The notes beneath the pieces were generated by a model, which saw only the letters and a program-made list of their open reading frames with translations, was not told the DNA's origin and ran no database searches. The translations under genes and the position numbers were made by a program. Of a stretch of DNA of 64,000 bases, positions 35,600-46,193 are shown one piece after another. The DNA is taken from assembly GCF_036370855.1 (NCBI RefSeq), contig NC_088130.1:68920941-68984940 (forward strand). The letters are read 5' to 3'. The stretch's first letter is position 1. The number at the start of each line of letters is the position of its first letter. The DNA comes from Dromaius novaehollandiae (taxonomy: Eukaryota > Chordata > Aves > Casuariiformes > Dromaiidae).

Positions 35600-38500
35600 G
35601 TATGGATATTATTACAATTGCTTTGTGCACTTAAATAGTCCTATGTATAAACACAAATATTTACCTCATCAGCTTGAAGCACCAAGTCAAGTCTCACTAC
35701 CTCAGATCTTTCTGTCTGCTTTGGTTAATCTTGAGTTTAGGAAGAACCTGCGTTAGCACATATGTTGTTATACATTCAGCAATTTTAAGATACTTAATTC
35801 AGATACTTTCAGATCTTAATATGGCACTGATCCTACAGAATCGTATTTATATAAATCATAATATTAAATAATGGAACTGCAATATCTTGTTTGTAAAGAA
35901 TGAGGCCAGGGAAATGAGTGTGATGATCAGCAACAGCAAAACCTCAGGGCGCATCAAAGGAATAACATTCAGCTGAGTAACTGAATGCAAGTGACTCGTG
36001 TGTATGTGAAACAGTATGATGGAAATGCCAGGTTAGTTTGAAAAATAAGAGTCTTGAACACTACACACACTGAAGAATGTGCAATTTTATGTCATACTTC
36101 TGAATTTAAAGAACCTGAGGGGTTTATGCCTTAACTTGTTCGCACCTGCTTGCTATAATATCGTGAAAGATTGGCTGGAATCTCCCAACACCCACTTGTC
36201 TTTCATCTACACTGTTAAAAACACAATTTTGCATAGGATGATCACTGTCCATTGAAAAGATGTCTAAAACACAGTGTCCTGCAGCAGCAATTCACTGCAT
36301 CACCTCCTCCAACATCTTAGATGGGGCTCTGGCTCACAGTGTGCCTTGAAAACAAACTAGCGGTATTATAAATGGAAAGAGATGTAACGAGTTATATTTA
36401 GACTTATTATTTGCCATTATACAATCAATGTGAATTCTGTAAATTATACTGCTTCTTTCACAGTGCTTGGTGTTCAGCATTAACATTTTGAAGCTTTCAT
36501 CCATGTATTTGAACAAATTATCTCTCCGGATGAGTGGGCTTGCAGCTGGTTCTCCCAGAGAAGAAGTAGAAGGGGGAATAGATTGTGTTTACAAATTGCA
36601 AAACGTTTAATGATTTTTTAGAATGATTATAGTGACATACCTTGGAGAGGGAGGGGAAGCACTCGTGCATAACTAGCACTGAAACAGTCTTTGTCAGCAA
36701 ATTGAGATCATTTACCTCCTTAGGAGTCTACAGTACAAGAGCACAGGCTGGCAGAAGCAGTGAGAGCTCACAGGCAAGCATGTGGGGGGATTTTTTTGCA
36801 CTGCAGTCCACAACTATTGCACACCTCCATCAGGAGACATTTTCTCCTTTGAACTTCTGCTGTCATCTCCCACTCACAATGTTAGTTTCTAAGAAAACGT
36901 ACTTCAGAAATAGATAATTTGCAATTCACTCGGCAAATCGTGGTCTTCTGCATGCTGTGAAGAGGCCAAAATTACATCGCTCCAAGAAAACATAACGAAT
37001 ATAGTAATGTTATACAATACTTTTCATCAGTATTTAATCAGTATGCTTCTTCAGGATGTGGAAGTGACTATAAATGGCTTAGTCACGTGAGCGGGAAATT
37101 GCACTAGAGGGTGGCAATATAGCAAATCACTTCCCTTAAATCACATTATTAATTTCTAAAAATTTCCATAATATACTGCTTCTTACTAGAGTAGCTGTGA
37201 TAATACATACTAACAGCTTGCAAAACACCCCACTTTTTTAGCCAAAAAAAAAGTGGTTTGCAGTGGATATCATCTTTCATACACCTTTCTGCTTCTATTA
37301 TGTATTCTACCAGTGGTTCAGCAACATGAGGGTAGAGAGACGTAGGCTTCTAGTTAAACAAAATGGAAAAAAAAAAGAATCTTTTGAGCTGAATTCTTCG
37401 AAGAGCTTATTTTTCCTAAGCCAGGTGAGGAAGAACAGGAAAAGCAGTTCCTGCGCTGGCCATGGACGCAGGGATCTGGGTTTGTTTCTCTGCTGTCCCT
37501 TCCTGGCGGACCACCACAAGCGCTGTGGGTGCTCAGCCAAGCAGGATGCTTGTTCCTCCAGCTCCCCTCCTGCAGCCAAGCTGGCACCTCACGCTTTCGA
37601 AACGAGATGTTTTGGCCCAGCTCCAGCCCCCACATCCCTAACACAGCTGGTTGATGGTCTGAGAACCACCACGCTGGATTAAACAGAAGACTTGTGGCAG
37701 GTATGGTTTAAGCGGTACTTTCGACAAATATAACCGTAGTGTAACTCCCCACTGTGCATCTGCTTCAAGGGTTTCTCCATTTGAGTGTTGTGTGATTAGC
37801 AGTCCCACCTGCCACAACTGAATCTGGGCCTCACTCCATAGAGAAAAACATAACTCTGGTTTGCTTTTAGCAGAGCTGCTCAGCTTAAGACTTAGGTTGT
37901 GCCTGAAGTAAGGATATTCAGTGTATTAGTGTGTAATTCACCACACACTTGAAACTGCCACCAGAATAAATAACTATGCCATCTTCTGCCCTGGATATTT
38001 GTCCCTGTGCTTGCTCTGTCCTCCCGCTTGTGCTGGCACAGGCCTCTGTGTGGCTCTGCAACGAGCTTTATCAGGGAACTGTTCCAGCTGAAAACTAACT
38101 TGGCAAGCAGAAACGGTTGCTCTCAGCCGGATCGATTTCCTGATGCCGTTCATCACGCAGCTGCAGGAGGGGGACAGCGCGGGAGCGGGAGTAGGCAGCC
38201 GTGGTTGGCAGAAAGTCAGCCTCAGTCCCTAAAGAAGCTGTTTTGTCTAATACCAGTTGAAAGCTTGTGGCCAATGACAATCTTCAGGACCCCCCTTTGA
38301 CCACCAGAAATGTCTGTCTTCCACCCAGTCTAGGCACAGCATGGTGTAGAGATAAGTTGCTTATGATTTAATATATTATGCCTGCTCACAAAACTCTTAA
38401 AACACAGTCTTCCTACCTAACAGGAGTCATCTAACCGGTACCTAGGGGTGAGCAGTTTTGTGAGCACAACTTACATGAGGCAGAATAAACTAGACAGCTA

Positions 38501-39540
38501 GCGGGGGACGACACTGTTCAGCACTTGCTCCCTTTGTGGACTGTATACCAAAACCAAACCCCATTTTAATCTGCAGAAACTAATTACTTGGCTTGGGTGC
38601 ACTCATTCCGGCTAATTTGCCGGTGTCAGCAACAGCTCCCAGGTCGGGTATTCAAAAAAAGAGTTTTCCGTAGGGTAACAAAAAGAGCTGTCGGCTCGAG
38701 GAACTCATTAGGAGACCAGAAAGAAATGGGACTGTTATGATTAATGGTGTTTGATGCTGTTTTCCGTAGGTGTTGGTGAAACACAGCGAGATGATTAACC
38801 TGCCGGGATGCTCATTTCTCGCACCCTGTGCCGTGCCTGGTCCTTCTGCGCTAGGTTCACCACTGAGTCATCCGGGCATCGCGGGTCTCGGGAACGAGCC
38901 GCGGTGGACGACATCCAGGCTCGGCTGAACGTGGGAGGGCTGCGCCGAAACGCTGTTCGGCGTTTTTCCTGCCAAAACGCTTTTCCTGCCGGATGCAGGG
39001 CTCGGCGGGGAGGCCGGAGGAGGCAGGTTGGGGCTTCACCGCTGCCGAGCCGGGCACGGCCGTGCCGCTGGCACGTTGCTTCAACACAGCTGGCACGAGG
39101 AAAGGCACAGCCCTCGGGGAACGGCAAAATCACCACGGTGTCCCAGGGATGAGCAAGGAGAGCCCGATGGGGGGTGGTTGGAGGCTGTTACTTCATCCCA
39201 TGAGATTAGCGTGGCTGCGTTTCTGTTAGGCACTGTTTGAAAATGCCATGAGTGTTTCTCGCCCAGATGATTGAGGCGAGGCTGATCTGAGTTTGGGGCA
39301 GAACGGGTAGAGCCGATTGCCATCTTCTGTGGCTCTCTGGCCCTTTTCGCCTGCGGTATGACCCGCTTCCAAGAATCAAGTGGAAACTGTAATTCAGCAC
39401 GTTTCCTGCTTTCACAGAAACCTCGGGCATCGGCGAGCTGGTAACTTCTGCCCCCTTTCCGAGGGGGATCTGCGGATTTTGCAGCTGATGTACTAAAATT
39501 CTCCAAGTCTGTGACTGGGTGGCAGCTGGTGGGGGGAGAG
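35600..39540 (+). other. ELAC1-SMAD4 intergenic DNA, second half
   Basis: Mostly AT-rich to about 37.4 kb. Moderately GC-rich patches follow near 37425-37700 and 38000-38260, and GC rises toward the SMAD4 island from 38.8 kb. The long open frames in these patches occur on both strands and I cannot support any as a gene. Confidence 0.5.
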
Positions 39541-39567
39541 ATGACAGTTGGTGTATGAGGCTGGGAC

Positions 39568-39893
39568 GGTTGGTGTGAGGAGTGGCGCTTGGTGTGAGGG
39601 GACGGTTGGTGTGAGGGGACGGTTGGTGTGAGGAGTGGCGGTTGGTGTGAGGAGTGGCGGTTGGTGTGAGGGGACGGTTGGTGTGAGGAGTGGTGGTTGG
39701 TGTGAGGAGTGGCGGTTGGTGTGAGGGGACGGTTGGTGTGAGGGGACGGTTGGTGTGAGGAGTGGCGGTTGGTGTGAGGGGACGGTTGGTGTGAGGAGTG
39801 GCGGTTGGTGTGAGGAGTGGCGGTTGGTGTGAGGGGACGGTTGGTGTGAGGAGTGGCGGTTGGTGTGAGGGGACGGTTGGTGTGAGGAGTGGC
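39568..39893 (+). repeat. G-rich minisatellite of mixed 17- and 19-bp units, 18 copies
   Basis: Every unit starts with GGTTGGTGTGAGG (one copy has GCTTGG) and ends with either GGAC (17 bp, type B) or AGTGGC (19 bp, type A; one copy AGTGGT). My count gives the order A B B A A B A A B B A B A A B A B A, ten A and eight B, exactly 326 nt. Degenerate copies flank it on both sides (about 39545-39567 and 39894-39928). The minus strand reads through as His/Thr/Pro/Ser repeats, which is a by-product of the array. Confidence 0.95.
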
Positions 39894-40199
39894 CGTCGGT
39901 GTGAGGAGGGGACGGCTGGTGCGGGGACATCCCCACTGAGCCCGCAGCTCGCCGGGCTCCGAAGCGCTCAACCCCACCAACCCCGCGCAGCCCCCGCTCC
40001 CCCCTCGAAGCGCCCTCAGCGCGGCGCAGCGCCGGGACTTCCCCAGCCCGCCCCGCGCACCGCCGGCGGACGCCAACCACACAACTAAACCTCGGCGCGC
40101 GCCCGCGCGCCCCCCCGCCCCGCTCGGAACCGCTGGGCGGCGCGGCAACCGCGGGGCCGGCCCGGCGCGCAGGCGCGGTGCGGCCGGGGTGGCAGCGCG

Positions 40200-40636
40200 C
40201 GGAGAGGGGGGGCGGCGGCGGCGGCGAGGAAGCGCTCCGCTGTGGTGGCGGCGGCGGCGGCGGCCGGGGGGGGGGGTGTTACCCGGATGTCGCGCATGCG
40301 CGGCGGCGGCTGGACGTGTCGGCGGCGGCCCCGGAGCGCGAGCGACAGGAGCGGCGGCAACAACAACAACAAGGCGGCGGCGACGGGGGCGGCCGTAGCG
40401 GGGCGGCCGGATCCTCCCCTCCCCCGCGCCGCCGGCCTGTGAGCGCCGCCGCGCCGCCCCGCGGGCCCGGCCGCAGCCCGGGGAGGGGAGGGCGGGGGGG
40501 CGGAGGCCTGGCCCCGCTCCGCCGCTCCGGGGCCGGCAGGAGGCGAGGGAAGGGCCCCCCTCCCCCGCCGCCGCCCCTCACCGCAGCCGCAGGCCGCGCC
40601 CGGAGAGCGGCCGCTCCGCCGCCGCCCGCGGCCCAG
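40200..40636 (+). other. SMAD4: SMAD4 noncoding exon 1 (start approximate)
   Basis: SMAD4 has an untranslated first exon in other vertebrates. A clean donor CCCAG|GTAACA at 40636/40637 within the CpG island fits its 3' end. The 5' end is a guess; no TATA box is evident. Confidence 0.55.
40291..40302. promoter_or_regulatory. Consensus NRF1 binding site
   Basis: CGCGCATGCGCG is a full match to the NRF1 consensus YGCGCAYGCGCR and is palindromic. An ETS-like CCGGATGT lies directly before it (40283-40290). A weaker NRF1-like sequence is near 40167-40178. Confidence 0.7.
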
Positions 40637-42856
40637 GTAACATCCGCTCTCGGCTGCCGCCCGCCCGCCGCCGAGGCCGCCCGCCCGCTCCCTCCTTCCC
40701 TCCTTCCCTCCCTCCGCGCCCGCAGCGCCCCCTCCCCGCCGCCGCGGGCCCTCCGCGGGTGGGGGGCGGCGCCGCCGCTGCCCGGGCCGGCCGGGGCCGC
40801 GCACACGCCCCCCGCGGGGGCTCCGCGGACCGGCCGCCCTCCGCGCCGTCCCCCCCCGCCCGGGGCCTTCCCCGCCTCCCCCGCTTTCCGAAAAGAAAAC
40901 ATAATCCTCCATTTCCCCCTCCCCCTTCCCCTTTTTTCTTTCTTTCTTTTTTTTTTTTTGGTGGCCTCTCGGAGACTTTCCTGCCGGTCTGTCCCCGGTT
41001 AAACTTTTCTCCGCCGCGCCTCTCCCGCAGACCACTTTCCTCACGCTCTCCCCCGTGCATCAGGCACGCCGTGTGTTTTTGTGCGAGCTGCGTCGTGTCC
41101 AGTTCTTCGAAATCTGCCATGTTACTTAGTGTAACAGCGAACTCCGCGCTTAGCTTCTTCCGAGCTGGCCCTGGGCTGCTCGGTACGGGAGATTAATTAA
41201 AGATTACTCTTCCCTTACTGTTCTTCTTCCTTCCCCATTTCTGGGGGCGTGGGTTTTTTTGGGGAGGTTTGTGACTGGTTGCATAGTTGAGCCCTACAGG
41301 ATTTACTGCTGAAGGTTGGTTGATTTATGGGGTAATCTGGTTGCGGGTTAGATGTATTATTATTTAGAGCCCAAATTGTACTACTGCAAACCGATTATTG
41401 TCAAACGCACACAGTCGGACTAGGATCGTGGTGTCTTTTACCACCACCTCTCAAATTATCTTGGTTAAGAATGGTGTGCCACTGTCAACAGGCTGTCACA
41501 TTTTAAATTATAAAAGTCCTGTAGTTTTGTTACTTGGTTCAGTAATACAGATCACTTTATGTAAGTTGGTTAAAATAGCTTAATTGTGTTATAAAATCAA
41601 ACGTGTTTTCCTACTCCAGTGTCACGATAAGTAGGCAACTTGTCCTTCTGGCCCTCATCTTATCTCGGCCAGATTACTACTGGAAGGAGTTCTACTCACT
41701 TTGCATTCGCCAACCTCTTTTGATTTATTTGCTGCATAAGCATGCATATTTAATGTTGATATAGAAACTATTTCAAAGAACTGAAGTCTAAAGAAAAGCA
41801 GCAAATGTCTCAAACTGATTAGAATTCCTTTTTTTTTTTAAGTAGATGACTCTCTGCATAATGCATTCAATTACAACTAACACAATAGGCGTGTGGGTTT
41901 TGAGATGTATCAACTTATCTAGGGGAGAACAAAGGTTCTTGGAGCAGCTTGTTCGGTGGTGCTGTTGAGGAACAGCCTTCACCGGGCTGTTGTTAAGGTC
42001 CTATTGGAATTCTAGGACTGTTTTCATATGTTGTTAACCTTGTGAAAAACTCTACTTTTGGTTGGGGCTGGAATTTTCCATGCTTGCTTTGCCCAGAGGT
42101 GATTTTTTTTTTTTTAAGCTTGAACAAATGCAGAGAACATTATCCCTGTGCAGATTACAATAAAGAACAGATGTTATCTAATACACCTATTGCTCGGGTA
42201 TGGAAACATTACGTACAAACGAAAAATCACACCACTTTCGCCTGAGCAAGGTTTGACTCTTCCTTTTATTGCTTGGTTTAGCCACAATTGTTTCCTCTGA
42301 TTGTGAGGTTTTGACAGATTGCTTTTTGTCCTTATTGAAGGAGGATTTCTGCAAAAAGATGGGTCTTGCAGAATGTCCCGGAAAAAGGTTCAGTTTGGGC
42401 TCGTTCTGTCCCTCTGTGGCAAGCAGTTCCACAGCGTGTGGCTTTCTAAGCGTGTTTTCTCCTTCCTTTCCAAAGTTTTCATCCTCTCCTTATGCACTAG
42501 TGTCCCTTCCGTAAACGGACCTCTTGCTAGGTCAGGCATGACGAGTGGCTTCTCAGTTGTGATGTAGCGCGAGTCTCGGTGACTAGATCTGTGTTGCTGA
42601 AATAGATCCAATTGTATGTTACGCTGGAAGAATTTACTGCCCTTTCCAGGCTCCTGGTGCAGTGCGTGGTCTTCCTTCTCTGGCCGTGCAGAAGCCTGTA
42701 TTGAAAAAAGGAGTTTTTGATCTGCATGCTTTCTCAAAAATGAAAAGATAGGGAGGGAAGGGAAACTGAAATGAAAAATGTAGCTTTCTAGGATTATAAA
42801 TGTGTGTTTATGTAGTCGTACCAGCATGGTATTACTAGCTATATCATAGTGTCCTG

Positions 42857-42878
42857 CCCCCCCCCCCCCCCCCCCCCC
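42857..42878 (+). repeat. Homopolymer run of 22 C
   Basis: Uninterrupted C tract, G on the minus strand. Length in the assembly may be unreliable. Confidence 0.9.
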
Positions 42879-45800
42879 GGTGCAGTCAGATTCAAAGACA
42901 AAAAAAGGATTTGGGGGCTTTTTTGCTGTTGTATTAGTATCTTGAAGATGGTGAAAAAAGTGGAACCGTGTGCAGCAGAAATGCTTACTGTGCTCCACTT
43001 AGAGGGTCAGTCTGTAGCGTTTGTAAAATGCTTTTGAAAGCAGTTGAAGTGCAGAGGTGGAAGCTGGGGCGAGTCAACAGGCTGAGAGCTACAGTTGGGC
43101 AGCTAAAACATCAGATTAGTTCCTTCCACAAACAAATAATTGCTCACACTTGTTAATGTGGAATAATTTTCAGGCAACTCTAAGCAGCAACTATTTCATA
43201 TTAAAACTCTTCACTAGTTCCTTTTATGGTGTAATATACCTTAATTTTTTTATCTACTGACAGTGAGATGAGCAGAATTGATATTGATGATTCAAACACA
43301 TGAACAAAATAGTATTCTGGCTAATGTTAGTTGTTCCTGTAAAGAACAGGAAGGTAGTGTAGTTCCTGCTTAGTGCTGTTTCTTTTGCTCTTTAATACTA
43401 ATTATTCTTATGTCTAAAAACATTCTGGTATTGTTCACCCTTTGGACAAGTAGATAATAGTCTAATGTTCTGTAAAGTATCTGCAGTCAGTTCACTTACT
43501 CATATCTTCATCAAATCATGAACTGTCTTTTGTTTTATTGGTTTATGTATTTTTCTTTATCATGTTTATCATAAAACTTCTACTACTGCATTATTAAACA
43601 GCAAAACTCTATAGTAATGTTTTGGTGTTTAAAAACTATCAAATACATATGCTGCTTCTGACTTCTTTGTGTGTATCTAATTTTGGAGGCAAGTGCTTAT
43701 GCAAGATTTTGTGTCCTTTATCCATGCGAAATGTTCCAGCAAGATGTCAATTTGTACACTATTCTGATGAGCCAGTTTGTTAGCATTGTGTTACTGCATG
43801 GTATAAAAATGTTGGAAATCCGTGACTGGGATTGTTGTTGCTGATAAATCCAGCTCCCGTAGCATCAGTGGCAGCTTCAAACCGCTCGTTCTTATTTTTT
43901 CTTAAATATTTTCCTCAAACAGCTGCCTTCATATTTGCAACTTAGAAATTTGTTTTTGATCATCAGGATGTTTTTCTCATTAATTGACTCTTTCAGCGTA
44001 TCACTGCCCAGAGTTAGAGGCCGTACATCTCCACATTTGACAGTGCACAGCACCATAGGTCCTGATCTGGCTGTAGCCTGTCTTTGCTACCACAATATAA
44101 ATGATAAATGTCTGTGTCTTTATTTTTTACTTTAAAGCTCAGACAGTATGTACTCTGATAGTAGTAGTACTACTCTGACCATAGTAGTAATGACTACTTA
44201 AGTTATGGTGCATCACAAAGAATAATCTGCCCACAAACTTGCTGACTTGCTTAGACTATTCTGCAGTATATTACAATGGATAATGGCAAAATTATCTTAA
44301 GGTTCATAGTATAAATAGAAATGGTGTATTGCACATGGTGAATACCATCAGACGCACTTGGTTGCCTGACATTGTCGTCTTTATCATCCCATTACACGCT
44401 TGTAACACCTGCACTCATAATGATACACCAGTATGAAAAATTTTCAGTTGTGTATTTCAGTGCACCATACGATATTTTTCTTTAACTGCTGCTTAAACAT
44501 CTGTGTTCATATTACTTGAAATGTTCTAAAGCAAAATACAAAAGCTGAGGTGACACATGACTTTCTTCTGATCAATTTGTACTACAAGATCCCTGACCTC
44601 TCTCAGCTTTGCTGCATAAAGACTTCCTGTAGAAACAAGAGTTAGAGCCCTGAATGTGTCATCTGATATTAAGCATATGTAAAAATCTTTCTCTTTGGTT
44701 TTTAACACTGCAGACCAGTTGGATTTCTATCACAACTGTTTATTTCGGACTTCTTGTGCATGCCGTTGCAAATCCGTCTTGCGTTCTTTATTCACTTTTG
44801 ACTTCTCAGTGTATTCTGCCCCATCCCCAGCCTCCACCATTTGGCATGTTTATCTGCCTTCCCCTTGAGCGTTTTTGGACCTTCAATACACAGTCGTTAT
44901 ATGGAACCTCTTTTCTGAACTAATCTGCAAGGCTATTTCCCTTTCTGCATCAGAAGCTTTCCAAAGGCTCACTGCTGTCCCGACACCTGCAGAAACTATT
45001 TGTCCTGCTGCGCTAAGGTTGTACTATACTTCTTGGCATTTTCTATTTAAATACAGCAATTAACATTTTGTTTTAAAAGCTAAGATGCTAAAATTTTTGA
45101 CTTGATCCCTCCTAATCACACTGGTTCTTGTGTGATTGGTCCTTAAAGAACTGAAATCTTGGGAGTGTCTCAAGTTGTCTCTTGTTTGGAAAATGCCTAG
45201 TTTATCATGGAAACTTACAAATAAAATATATGTTAAGAAAGTGGTACGGAGGGGCTTTTGGCCCTTTGCCCATATCTTAAAGTAATTATCCAGTAGCATT
45301 TGGACTGTCACATTTTTAGACTGAGTTTCTTGGTGAATTTGATCCCTCAGCAGCTGTGATTGGCTTAAACCCTACTGTAAATGAATAGGGTAGTGTATCG
45401 TATCAGCACTGGGCCCGGATTAACCGTCTTGCCCAAGCTGCTGGATTGCTGGTTGCCTGTATCATGTTCCTCTGCGTTATGTCCCTGACTTCCAGTTTCA
45501 TCCACAGCAGCCTGGTTTTTCTTGTGTAAGCATACTATTTCCTTTTCTTGTTTTGGGTAAACAGTTAGTTGTTCTGCCCAAGTTGTAAAGTGTGGCTTCT
45601 GATAGCTGTGCAAAGTTTTGAAAAGACGAAGTGGATTATGTTTTGTGGGAGGAGAGAGGGAAGATAGTGACTTGCAAATGTTAAGAAGTGTTCATGTGGG
45701 CTTCTTATTAATATATAGGAAAGAACTTGAAAGTTCTTTTCAGAAATCTGATTTTGTAACTTCTCAGCAAATTTCAAACACACTAGAGGAAGGGATTTTC

Positions 45801-46047
45801 AGATAAGTTTTAAAATTTGTTTGGCCGAATAGCCTCGGCATGTTGACAGATGTTTAGATGAAACTCTTCATATTTTTAACAGCCCTTGCACTTAGATCTC
45901 TGAGCTTTGACTTCAGTTGTCTATTACTGTAACAAGACCTCTGTAAAAGCAAGGAAATCAAGTCCATGTGGTTTTTTTTCTAATCGCAAAAAGCAGAAAA
46001 CCTTGATTTTCTCCTAATAAAACTCCTGTACTCTCTTTGGAGTGTGT

Positions 46048-46097
46048 GTGTACGCATGTATGTACATATATATATACATATATATATATATATGTAT
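46048..46097 (+). repeat. TG/TA/TATG microsatellite
   Basis: GTGTGTGTAC passes into ATGTATGTACATATATATAT and further TA dinucleotides ending TGTATGT. Compound simple repeat. Confidence 0.85.
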
Positions 46098-46151
46098 GTC
46101 TCTGCACACTTTTTTGTTTAAGAGTGCCAAAGGATCCCCTTTGTTGAAGCA

Positions 46152-46193
46152 TATCTCAGCACTTCTAAGGCCTATCTCAGCACTTCTAAGGCC
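46152..46193 (+). repeat. Exact 21-bp tandem duplication
   Basis: A unit starting TATCTCAGCACTTCTAAG and ending GCC is repeated twice without mismatch, about 55 nt after the microsatellite. Confidence 0.9.

Larger units (their letters stand above)
39930..41100 (+). promoter_or_regulatory. SMAD4: SMAD4 CpG island promoter
   Basis: Very GC- and CpG-rich block with CGG-repeat runs (around 40205-40265), an 11-G run (40266-40276) and GC boxes, of the kind found at housekeeping promoters. It overlaps the inferred noncoding first exon. Long open frames on both strands here reflect absence of AT-rich stop codons, not genes. Confidence 0.85.

Noticed and set aside
39081-40148. 355-codon minus-strand open frame with His/Thr/Pro repeats
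   Set aside because: It is the complement of the minisatellite read through in frame; mixed 17- and 19-bp units and the overlapping 195-codon frame show no selection for one frame, and there is no splice or family support.
40085-41044. Long overlapping open frames on both strands in the SMAD4 CpG island (319, 274, 207, 180 codons)
   Set aside because: Arg/Gly/Pro/Ala-rich translations of GC-rich DNA with few chance stops; the region is a promoter and noncoding exon.
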